Below, piece after piece: positions 1 through 9,792 of a DNA stretch of 21,101 bases; positions within the stretch are counted from its first letter, which is position 1; every line of letters starts with the position of its first letter. The stretch spans positions 1 through 21,101 of the forward strand of contig LRSR01010665.1 of the NCBI GenBank assembly GCA_001579985.1. Reading direction: 5' to 3'. Source of the DNA: Hypsibius dujardini (Eukaryota > Tardigrada > Eutardigrada > Parachela > Hypsibiidae). A model generated the notes under the pieces. The model worked only from the letters and a program-made list of their open reading frames with translations, was not told the origin of the DNA and did not search any database. The translations under genes and the position numbers were made by a program.

Positions 1-723
<723 letters not shown>

Positions 724-777
724 TTAGGAAGCAGAAGAAGACGGAGGGGAGGAAAAAAAGATATATATTCCGGGGCC

Positions 778-785
778 TATATATA
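778..785 (-). promoter_or_regulatory. Candidate TATA box for junctophilin
   Basis: TATATATA lies about 100 bp upstream of the junctophilin ATG on the minus strand. That would give a start site near 750 and a 5' UTR of about 70 nt. The motif is self-complementary and AT-rich runs are common here (ATATATAT also at 761-768), so this is suggestive only. Confidence 0.3.
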
Positions 786-965
786 CGCGAAGAATGGCAC
801 CACTCATTCAGATTCCCATATAATCGACGACCATTGCATGGTTATCCTTCCTCCTGCGGACTAGGCGAATTGTACTTTCCACGACCGCAGCTGCCGGACA
901 GACACGAGGCCATATTAGCAGCAGCATCCTCATCCCCGTGTCCCATCACAAGACGTGGACATCCA

Positions 966-1030
966 GTCTGTCTATATGTCTGTCTATCTATATGTCTGTC
1001 TGTCTGTCTGTCTGTTTATATGTCTGCCTG
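966..1030. repeat. CTGT/CTAT tetranucleotide microsatellite
   Basis: Runs of GTCTGTCTGTCTGTCT interrupted by TATATGT and TATCTAT variants. It lies upstream of the junctophilin start, outside any exon I can support. Confidence 0.85.
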
Positions 1031-2262
1031 TTTATATATGCCTAATGCCTAGACATACACTTGTAGACAACAACCGGCACGAGGCATTTCCCCGCAAGTG
1101 ACGTCTGGTGGTATGTACATCCGTTGGTATACGTATATACATCCAAATCAAATCCAAATACGGGCCTTTGCAGGGTCCGTCGATCGATTGATCGGCTGGT
1201 TGTCTGTGTTTGTGTGTGTGTTGGGACGATCGCGAAGAATGCCGGTGAAGACGAGACAGAATCTTTTATCCAGACACGAACAAATATATGAAACAAAAAT
1301 AGAGTTACTATATCTATCGAAGGATATATGTATGTTTAAGGATATTTCCAATAGAAATGGTGAATAAAATGATATAAAGTGGAGATGTGGGTGGGCGGAG
1401 GTATGAACCGTGGCGCGTATACAGTCAGTCGGTCGGATATAAATATGGATATAATAATTCAGACACGAATGAGAGAGAAAGAGAGAGGCACAGACACACA
1501 GACAGGTTTACAGACGCCTTAGAGACGAATCACCATCCATATACGCATGAGGTATGGGAAGAGTTAGATGAATGAGGTCCGCGTCATATCTCGATCGTCT
1601 CCGTCGCGCGTGCGCGATGGGAGAGGTCTTCGCGTAAGGATTTTTTTTTCACGATGAGCCATATTATGTACTGTATGGATGGAGAGGAGAAAGAGGGTGT
1701 CCGACACGGCAGAATCTTCCGTCTTCTCTTCTCACTGTGAGAGAGAGCGAGAGCGAGAGCGAGGGAGACGGAGGGAGATGACAGCGCGAACAAATTCTCC
1801 ACACCGTGCAGAGCGAGCTCTTAAAACAGCATGGCTGAGGAGAGTTTGTCCTTATAAAAGCGCAAGGCCCGTTTTCATAGAGCGCGATCAGTCCTTCGTC
1901 TGTGGGGGGGGGGATCTTTCTTTAACCAGAAAAAAAACAGATACGGATGTATGCAGGGTATACACACACACAGGCAAGGGACAGGCAGACAGACACTCAA
2001 CTCTCTTGCGGACTCTCCGGAGAGCGGTAGCATGGCGAAAAAAAGCATGAAGCGCGAGCGATATACCACACCACCTCTCAACTTGCGGATGTTGGAGGAG
2101 TACGGGCTATTTTTAAGATATGTCGACCGCGCGGTTCGCGCCAGTGCAATTTTTTCCCTCTCTCTCTCCCGTCTAGCGTGCGCTCGAACTGGCACAGTTT
2201 GAAACCCTCGTTCTTTACTAGGAGGATCATGAACCAGTGCGTAACGTGTCTTCGCAGTTTGC

Positions 2263-2430
2263 GGACAGACAGACAGATAGACAGACAGATAGACAGACAG
2301 ACACATAGGCACATAAACAGACAGACAGACAGACACATAGACACATAGGCACACAGGCACACAGACAGAGAACCAGATAGACAAACAAGCAGGCAGACAC
2401 ACAGACATACAGACAGATAGACATGCAGGC
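2263..2430. repeat. CAGA tetranucleotide microsatellite, imperfect
   Basis: About 170 bp of ACAGACAGATAGACAG-type units with CACATAGG and GCAGG interruptions. It lies in the junctophilin-Atg8 intergenic region. It creates the long Cys-rich shadow frames on the minus strand. Confidence 0.9.
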
Positions 2431-3082
2431 AGATCCTTAGACCGTCGGAAAAACTGTACGGAGATGAGAAATCCAAGGACGTGGAGTGGAAAGGAAGGAA
2501 GTTACAGCTGTCTCCAGAGAAGGTGAAGACGGACAATCTCTCAAATTGATCACATACTTTTGTTTTGCGCTGTTTACCAGTTATAATTGCTGTAGTGGTG
2601 GGGGGGGGGGAATATAGGAGGATGCGATGTAGGTAGCGTCTCATAAGCCGCGTGCCTGTGTTTTTGACTTGAAGACCTATGACGGAGGTGGAGTTCTTGG
2701 AGACATTTTTGATACACTTCTAATCAGTTCGACGTAACCGCGGGGGTGGGGATCCGGATAAACAGCCTCACGTTCGAGTATTACACCTTTTACCGATCAT
2801 TTATTTTAACACTTCACGCCCTCTTGCGCATCCGGTCGAGGAACCCCCATGAGACAGCCGATGCCTGAGTCTGTAATTAGGAATATGGAGTGGATTGTCT
2901 CTTGGGAGGTCGCGAAGAGCAACCTTGAATTTGGTCCCTGGCGAGAACGTTTCCGATGCTGTCTGCTTTCGCATATGAAGAAGACCCTTTGATTATTAAT
3001 CGAGGCTTATAGGCCGACAGACTGGCAGATGGCGCTGTGCACACCTTCCTTTGGGCCATCCCACATATTTGATAACTGGTAT

Positions 3083-3253
3083 CTGCCTGTCTGTCTGCCT
3101 GTATGTCTGGTCGGTCAGTCGGTCTGTCTGCCTGTATGTCTGTCTGTTTACTTGTTTGACTGTATGTCTCTTTGTCTGTATATTTCACTGTCTGTCTATA
3201 TGTCTTTCCATTTGGATGCCTGTTTGTCTGACAGGCTATTTGTCTATCTGTCC
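3083..3253. repeat. CTGT tetranucleotide microsatellite, imperfect
   Basis: CTGCCTGTCTGTCTG-type units with many substitutions (CTTTGTCTG, CTATATGTC). It is the opposite orientation of the 2263-2430 tract, about 650 bp away. Confidence 0.88.
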
Positions 3254-3879
3254 TGTCGTTTGGCCAATTTGGCTGCATTTCTGATTGCCTTCTTTGCCTG
3301 CCTGACTAAACTGATGTCAAGCGTAGTAAATGTTTATAGGGATGCACGAAGCAAGCAGCGCAAAAATCGGTTCATCCCTCACAACAACGTCCACAGATTC
3401 AAGTCAAGCAACTCAGTACCTAATCGACTTACGCAAAAGAAGAACTATTTCACCAAGCTAGCAATCCATTAATAATATAAAAAGCGACGATGAAGGAGCA
3501 TGCGACTGCGACTGAAAGAAAAACGACCCCAACAAAGGTACAAGGTGCGCAGGATAGCGAGGAAGGCGTTAAAAATCATCTCATAGTCATTTCTCACTGT
3601 ATTAAAATATAGAGGCAACTCCGACAAGAAAATAGAGATGGCCGGCCATCTTCTCTCCCCCCTCCCCCCTCCGAGCAGTATTGGACGTGTCCGGAAAACG
3701 GAAAAGTAAGACGATTTCAAGGATAGAAAGCTTGAGCATTCGGGATTTCGGAAGACGGCACAATTATTGTCTGTCTACGTGAACTGTGTGTATTGAGTTG
3801 CGAAGAAATGGCCCGTGTGCTGGTGGGTGGAAGTCGGTGATTTGGAGTGTCGCTGTCTGGGGATGCGCAGGGGGGATGA

Positions 3880-4004
3880 CTAGCCGAATGTGTTCTCGCC
3901 GGAATAGCAGACGTAGAGGAAACCATCCTGCAAGACAGAGAGAGAGACAGATAAGCAGACAGACAGACTGAGACACAGGCAACCAGGTAGACAGGCAGGC
4001 AGGC

Positions 4005-4043
<39 letters not shown>

Positions 4044-5060
4044 GATAGCACAGTACGGCAATTTTTCGCATCAAGAAGCTCTTAGCTCACTTACCGGGTC
4101 TTTATGCTCCTCGTAGATTTCGCTGAGATTTGCACTAAAGCAAGAGAAAAAGTGCTCAACTAAACGCCAGTCAACCGATTACGCTAAAAAGATTTTGGTT
4201 CGAAGAGACCGCAAATCTTCTCGATGTGTCCGTCCGTCACACGCCAGTTGTACCTGCTCTGCGGCAGAACCTTGCCGACAAAGAGGAAGATGGCCTTCTC
4301 CGCCGGCAGCTGGATCCGCTGACGTATGATCCACATGAACTGCGCGATGGATATGTCCGAGGGCACGAGGAACTTGCGCTTATCAATTTCCTGTATGTTA
4401 CTCCCTCCGGCCTTTTCCACAATCACCTGTGGAAAAAGTGAAAAATTATAATCGGCCTTGCACACTCCGCGATTCTTCCCAGCGACAGACATGGAGAAAA
4501 AGACAAACGACGTAATCGGATCTGTTGAAAAAAGAGCACCCATCTCACCGGAATCCGATCGGGGTACCTGCAAAAAAAATTGGAAAAATTAATGCCAATA
4601 CAGAAGCATGCGAAACTATATTTCAACGGCACAAAATTATGATAAACCAATTAAACGTGGAGTTTGTTGGCAAAGCAGCTGATTGATTGATTGATTGCTT
4701 GAATAGTACAGTGAGCAATTCGTCTGGAGCATTGATTGATTGAATTGGACCTACATGTTTTCAAATAACATGGTTGTCATTTCTAATACGGATTCGCTAT
4801 TTAATTTCTCACTTTGCGCGTATCTTTTCGCTCTCCTTCTTTCGTTCCACTGGAGAAAAACAGAAACAGAAACAAGTTTACGTCGCTGATGAACGCAGTA
4901 AATAACGAGACAGACCCAGAATCATCAGGCGCTTTCCCCCAAAACAACCCCGTCCATAAGGCAAGGCAACGGCCAGGGAAGGCGCCTAATGCCGACAGGA
5001 AATCTCCGAGTCACTGGGACACTTACCAAACGGATGAAGTTCCTTAAATTTCCACTTCAT
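3880..5060 (-). CDS. GABARAPL2: GABARAPL2/GATE-16 type Atg8 protein, six exons, complete
   Basis: Ubiquitin-like autophagy modifier that is conjugated to phosphatidylethanolamine on autophagosomal and Golgi membranes. Exons (minus): 5027-5060, 4813-4849, 4549-4567, 4254-4426, 4095-4134, 3880-3927; all introns (119-245 bp) are GT-AG. The joined frame is 116 codons plus TAG. It begins [11 protein letters not shown] and continues [18 protein letters not shown], then VIVEKA, DIDKRK-like [35 protein letters not shown] and [10 protein letters not shown], and ends [15 protein letters not shown]. The MKW start, [16 protein letters not shown] and SGENTFG identify the GATE-16 branch rather than GABARAP or LC3 proper. 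Oddities: a 19-nt microexon, and a stop directly after the reactive glycine G116, where relatives carry one or more extra residues removed by ATG4. The last intron's CTGT repeat forms the pyrimidine tract of the final acceptor. Confidence 0.93.
3933..4041. repeat. CAGA microsatellite in Atg8 intron 5
   Basis: Nearly pure CAGACAGACAGA between about 4005 and 4041, with imperfect AGACAGAG and GGCAGG units before it. Read on the gene's sense strand it is a CTGT pyrimidine tract ending six bases before the last exon. Confidence 0.92.
4678..4746. repeat. GATT tetranucleotide microsatellite in Atg8 intron 2
   Basis: Two short GATTGATTGATT runs (4681-4696 and 4733-4742) separated by about 35 bp of unique sequence. 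This is the second microsatellite family of the window, also abundant in NOB1 introns. Confidence 0.8.
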
Positions 5061-5890
5061 TTTCTACTCTCTCCCGTTCCAAATCAAATTATAATAATCC
5101 TCCAAAAAAATTTCTTTATACGCGTAGTTAACTCGATCCAAACGTTTGCACCGAAATTTGCAATGGAATTAACGGGATTTCCAGCAGGACGACGTGTGAA
5201 ATTAAGGATTTACAATGGATAAAATGAGGGGCAGCTGATTTTGAGTACTTGATGTGCAACGGATTTATCGCGAAAAATGAAAACAAAAAGGGGGGAGAAT
5301 TTGACCTCGAGGTCTCCTCACCAGCTTACCGAGACGATGATGAGATGATGAATGGGAGTGTGCGGTGCGGTGTGTGTGTACTGCATTGTCTCCATCATTT
5401 GGTGTTGCGTTTTAGATCCACCGTATATTATGACTGGAGTAAAGGACAGTGTGTGCACTCATAATGTACGGGTGGGTCTAAAAAGTAGCACCAAATGATC
5501 GAGATAGTACAGTATCGTAGTGTACGCAGAGTCGGCGACAGACGCTGACTAATCGGTAGAATTGCCCTGCTGATTGACTGATGAGCTCATCGTCACAAGA
5601 CTGCACTGGTACGTTAGGGAGCCAGCTAACTTGGTCATCTCTGTGGTGGAAGAACAGAATTACTTGAAAAATGACTATTTGTAAAAAATTTGCAGAAAAA
5701 TTTGAGATAAAATTTAATGCAAAAAGAGATCTGAATCAGAGCGGCTTTCAGTTGTCGGTTCACTCATGTATCGTACAGTAAAATGCCGATGAAATGTATT
5801 TATTAAGAATGAGCAAATCAATCGATCATTCGCACACGTCTCCACAGCAATTAGCGAGCTATCACAAATTTCCTCCGATAAGACTCCGAC

Positions 5891-6041
5891 TACGACTCGG
5901 GTCACGTGACACCCACCAGTCGTGCATGAGTCACTCCACTCTTATTGTTGAGCCTGTCCTCTACGACTCGGGTCACGTGACACTCTCCAATCGTGCATGA
6001 GTCACTCCACTCTTATTGTTGAACCTGTCCTCTACGACTCG
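5891..6041. promoter_or_regulatory. 71-bp tandem repeat carrying CLEAR E-boxes and AP-1 sites
   Basis: Two full copies (5891-5961, 5962-6032) and the first nine or so bases of a third. Each full copy has the palindrome GTCACGTGAC (5901-5910; 5972-5981), which is the CLEAR consensus bound by TFEB/MITF-type factors (HLH-30 in nematodes). Each also has TGAGTCA (5927-5933; 5998-6004), the AP-1 consensus. The copies differ at only a few positions, and all of those lie outside both motifs. The array is about 840 bp upstream of the Atg8 ATG. TFEB-family factors are established activators of autophagy and lysosome genes, so control of the Atg8 gene is a natural inference. The ZCCHC-like gene, 2.7 kb away, is the alternative target. 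Confidence 0.7.
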
Positions 6042-6050
6042 ATCCAGTCG

Positions 6051-6087
6051 TTATCTTTATCGTCGTTATCTAAAAGTCGTCGTTATC
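6051..6087. promoter_or_regulatory. Cluster of four GATAA motifs
   Basis: TTATC, the reverse complement of GATAA, occurs at 6051-6055, 6057-6061, 6066-6070 and 6083-6087. It is embedded in repeated CGTCGTTATCT-like units. It directly follows the CLEAR/AP-1 array. Four GATA-factor type sites in 37 bp is dense, but the local repetition may explain it. Confidence 0.4.
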
Positions 6088-6510
6088 TTTCTTGCCCTTC
6101 CGACATAGAACTATACGTCCTTCAATCAAACATTTTATTGAATTAAGTAGAGAATTCATTTCCGTAATTTTTGAGTCATTGCTTAATGGTTGAGACTTAG
6201 CCGTTCTGTTGTTATGACGATTTTTGTGGGACCCACTGAAAACGTTGTTTTCGCCATGGAAAATCCGCTCCGTCGACACAGCGGGATTTCCGCTCCGCCG
6301 AGTGTGCCTTGTAATTCGCCTGTCTTACTGTTTAAAGCAAATTTAGTGATTTAAAATAAAAATATGCTTTTGAATCTCGATTTCCATTTTTATGACTTTA
6401 AAAAAATAAAAAAATTTATTTATACAAAGTTAAAAGCCACTTTTTGAGCCATTTAAAATATCTTTTGAATATATTTAAACAACACTACAAAATACAAATA
6501 ATGCAGACAA

Positions 6511-6633
6511 AATAGTAGCCACGCGTACAACCCAGCAGGCAGACCGCAAACAATAGTAGCCACGCGTACAACGCAGCAGGCAGACCGCAAACAATAGTAG
6601 CCACGCGTACAACCCAGCAGGCAAACCGCAAAG
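6511..6633. repeat. 41-bp tandem repeat, three copies
   Basis: Copies begin at 6511, 6552 and 6593 with AATAGTAGCCACGCGTACAA, continue with CCAGCAGGCAGACCGCAAAC (with single-base changes) and fade after 6630. CACGCGTAC recurs as TCACGCGTACGC at about 6664-6675, just outside the array. Confidence 0.88.
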
Positions 6634-6658
6634 ATGCTTTTTCACTCCGCGCACGATA

Positions 6659-6666
6659 TGACGTCA
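6659..6666. promoter_or_regulatory. Perfect CRE palindrome
   Basis: TGACGTCA, the full CREB/ATF consensus, adjoins CGCGTACGC and lies 26 bp beyond the 41-bp array. It is about 1.6 kb upstream of the Atg8 ATG and 2.0 kb upstream of the ZCCHC-like ATG. A single 8-bp match can occur by chance in a window this size. Confidence 0.35.
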
Positions 6667-7924
6667 CGCGTACGCAAAATTTGAAGTTCTCATTCCTGTT
6701 GTGGAAGAGTCCTGATTGCGTTTCAACATTTTTGTTCTCCCATCTCTCCGTACAAATTCCCACTTTGTTCCAGGCCATTTTCACCAGTTGTACTCATCGT
6801 CTTCCCCCCTTTCTCTTTCTGGCCTGTGCAATCGTGCGTGTAGCCTCTTTTTTGGGCATCGTTTTGCTGGTCGCCCTTAAAATTCCCTCAGCGAAAGCTT
6901 TTTAATTTTTCTTCCCCTTCCCCCGTTGGCTCCTGTGCGATCGGCCTCCGTAATCGATTGCAAGAATACTTCATTTATCGTTTTACTCATTGAAGCGGGC
7001 CGCGTCGTTGCGGAGGACGCTTTTTATCCGGGGTGGAAGCAGGGGAAACGGTGAGGAACCCTGTGGAAAGGTCCCTGTTTATGCTTTCAAGTTTCGTTTT
7101 CATTTTTGAAATTTCAAGTTTTGTCCAAAGTTATGTTTACTGTTGGCGCTCCGAAAATGTCAGCCGGTTCAGCCGCAAGCAGAGTGATATTGAAGGTTTA
7201 GCTCGATTCTGCAGGATAGTGGCCGCTGTACTGTGACATCAATCAAATCAAGCCAACTATCAAATCAATTCATTCAATCACTGAGAAGCATGGTGAGGCT
7301 GTGGCGGAAAATGAATATTTCTGATTTATCGAATCTTTGCAAAATCTTCCTGCCATGCGGGCACCTATCTGTTTGACGCCCGATTTCGAAATTTTAACGT
7401 TATGAAAATGACTTTTTATGTGGGTGGCGGTAGTATAGTGTCAGTCGATCCGTCCAGGAAGAGCGTAAGAGAGTATCATCATTTCATCCAATCAATCAAT
7501 CAGGCAAACCATGACAACACAAAATCGCCAGCTCAAGCATTCAATCAACCAGTCAAATGTTCGAGTGGCATTGCAAGTTGCAGATTGAGCATGGTTTGCG
7601 GTTTCGACGCACTGAAATTACGCCACATGTGTGTGTGGTGACTTTTTTATGCCGGCGATAAGGTTATTGCGTAGCATGAACCACTCAACAAAGGCATTTC
7701 CTTGAGTGTGCAGTTTTCGCATGGTGTTTCCTGAAGACGGAAGCATTATTTTGTAGGGGCACAACCCGGGCTACTGACGTGACCATTACATATACATCTT
7801 TTTTTTTTCTTCACACGCAGGACCTTTTTTGGAATCCTCTCTCCCTCGCTCCCTCTCCCTCTGGACTGGCGAATTTTAGCGACGGCCACTGTGGGGAATC
7901 ATATCGGCGACAGTTTGGAGACGT

Positions 7925-7956
7925 CCCTGAGACGGATCTTCCCTGAGACGGATCTT
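7925..7956. repeat. 16-bp direct duplication
   Basis: CCCTGAGACGGATCTT occurs twice in tandem, at 7925 and 7941, with TTGAGACG following nearby. It may lie in the 5' flank or 5' untranslated region of the ZCCHC-like gene. Confidence 0.75.
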
Positions 7957-8695
7957 CCTTATTTGAGACGAAAATCGTTGCAAGCGGATCCAGGGATTTT
8001 TATTTTGAACGGATTCAGTGCATTCTCTCATGTGATGGCATAAGCGTACAACAACCGATCCGAACCGTTTGAGGTGATTATTTTTATGTTGGTATTGATG
8101 GAATACTTGACATTTAACTATCTTATTCGAAAAGTATTTTTAACGGCTAAAAAAAGCGACGTTTTATTTTAAATCTAGTAGTTTAATTAAAATCACTCGA
8201 TGACTTGAAATTATGGGATGTTTTATTGGACATTTTATTTAAATACTGATAGTGTGGAATTTCTTTTAAATATAATACATTCGTTATTAAAATATTCTTT
8301 GCCGGTGGATTTGAATTTATTTGATTTTTTATTTGAATTCAAGCACGTTATTTAAACAATAACTGAAAGACGTCGCTTGATTGATTGATTTGTTTTGATT
8401 TTGACGTTAGTTTTGTATCCATCGTTATGCGTTGATTGATTGAGCGATTGGTAATCATGCAAATCGGTATTTAAAAGCTCATTTTTATTTGAAGTCTTGA
8501 AATTTGCTTTTAATTATTCTGATGTATTTTATTTTTAAATTTTACTTCGTATGTCCAAACAACTTTTTTTTAGACATTAAACGGGATTGTGTATTTGATA
8601 ATAAAAGGATAATAATCCAGTCTGTAGTTGTGCATTTGTGTATGTGTTTTTTTTTGTTATATCTTTTAGGTGCGAGCAGACTTTCTCCCTTTGCG

Positions 8696-9741
8696 ATGTC
8701 GGAACCGGGTTCCCCCACCTCCTCATTCCGGGAGGAACTGACTACGGCGCGGATCCTCAAGTGGGCAAGCGGTCTGGAGACGTTCGAGCGAGTGGACTTT
8801 GTCCACCTCCTCATGCACAGCCTCTTCCCCATGGAGCTGCGCTACATCCACGGCATCGTGGACAGCCTCCTCAAGCGGGACGAATCTCTCTGCGCCGCCT
8901 CGGTGCATCAGGCCAATGATTTCGCGCGTCTTTCCCATTACTACGAGAGCCACGACCCGCAGGTATTTTGTTGTGTGTTCATTTTATATGGAAAGTTTAG
9001 ATAATTTTTATTTTATTTGGATTTTAATGTTATATTAGATTAAATTATTCCTGGCCTGTTTCGAGTGCGTTAAGGGGAAAACACCTTTTTTTGGCCCAGT
9101 CTTCCCGGGTCGCTGGCTGCGGTGGTCCAAATCATTTTATTTTATACTGCTATTTTTTGCATTTAACATTTTAACGTAAATTATGTAATATGCAATAAAG
9201 TTACTATTGACCTATTCAAGTAGATGAAAAATTTAAATGTGGTGAAGATGACTGATTAAAGACACTCTTGGTGATGCTCAGGCGGTCATTGCCGAGGACG
9301 GCCTCCGCCGGCAACTGATTGTCGACCTGTCCGCCCTGCACCCCCTCAACGCCTTCTGCGCGGACATCTTCTACAACGTCCTGATGCGCGCCAACTTGTC
9401 CAGCTGGACGTTTGACGCCAGGATGGAGAAGATGCTGAAGGAGCTGATATTGATTGGGACTCTGATGGCGCGGCACCCGGCCTTCCGGTTTGAGCATCGG
9501 CGGTATGCCTACAATATTACCCGCGCGTTGATGCAGCGCTTAAAAATTATCCAGGTATGGCTGGCATCTAACAGAAACACGGACAGACAAACACAGCCTT
9601 GCAGGCAGACAGACAAGTAGACAGATAAACAAGCAGACAGACAGACAAGTAGACAGACCAACAAGCAAACAGACAGACAGGCAGACAGACAAACAGACAG
9701 ACGAACAGACAGGCAGGCAGGCAGGCAGGCAAGCAGACAGG

Positions 9742-9792
<51 letters not shown>

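Larger units (their letters stand above)
5061..8695. other. Non-coding region upstream of both the Atg8 and ZCCHC-like genes
   Basis: This 3.6-kb stretch separates two divergently transcribed genes, so it should hold both promoters. I find no family-like coding sequence. It has the 71-bp CLEAR/AP-1 repeat (5891-6041), a GATAA cluster (6051-6087), a 41-bp triple repeat (6511-6633), a CRE (6659-6666), scattered AATCA-type repeats (about 7236-7560), a 16-bp duplication (7925-7956) and AT-rich sequence from 8080 to 8690 with short GATT runs. TATCTTTTAG at about 8661-8670, before the ZCCHC-like start, looks like a splice acceptor. A 5' untranslated exon may therefore lie in this region; I could not locate its donor. 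Confidence 0.6.

Noticed and set aside
1875-2644. Overlapping long minus-strand ORFs rich in SVCLSVCL
   Set aside because: They are CTGT microsatellite read in frame. A four-base repeat gives a repeating Cys-Leu-Ser-Val tetrapeptide without stops. No conserved domain.
3029-3472. 147-codon plus-strand ORF
   Set aside because: The first half is CTGT repeat translation. The tail has no family resemblance and no splice context.
3653-3672. C-rich tract as a second G-quadruplex
   Set aside because: Only two long runs and one short one. It does not meet the four-run pattern.
5891-6041. Possible CRISPR-like array from regularly spaced repeats
   Set aside because: This is eukaryotic DNA, and the copies are contiguous tandem units without unique spacers.
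6485-6784. Hydrophobic minus-strand ORF with repeated Leu/Ala segments
   Set aside because: The repeated peptide is a translation of the 41-bp tandem array. No start context, no homology.
6681-6905. 74-codon plus-strand ORF with a hydrophobic segment
   Set aside because: Pyrimidine-rich sequence gives Phe/Leu runs. Nothing else supports a gene.
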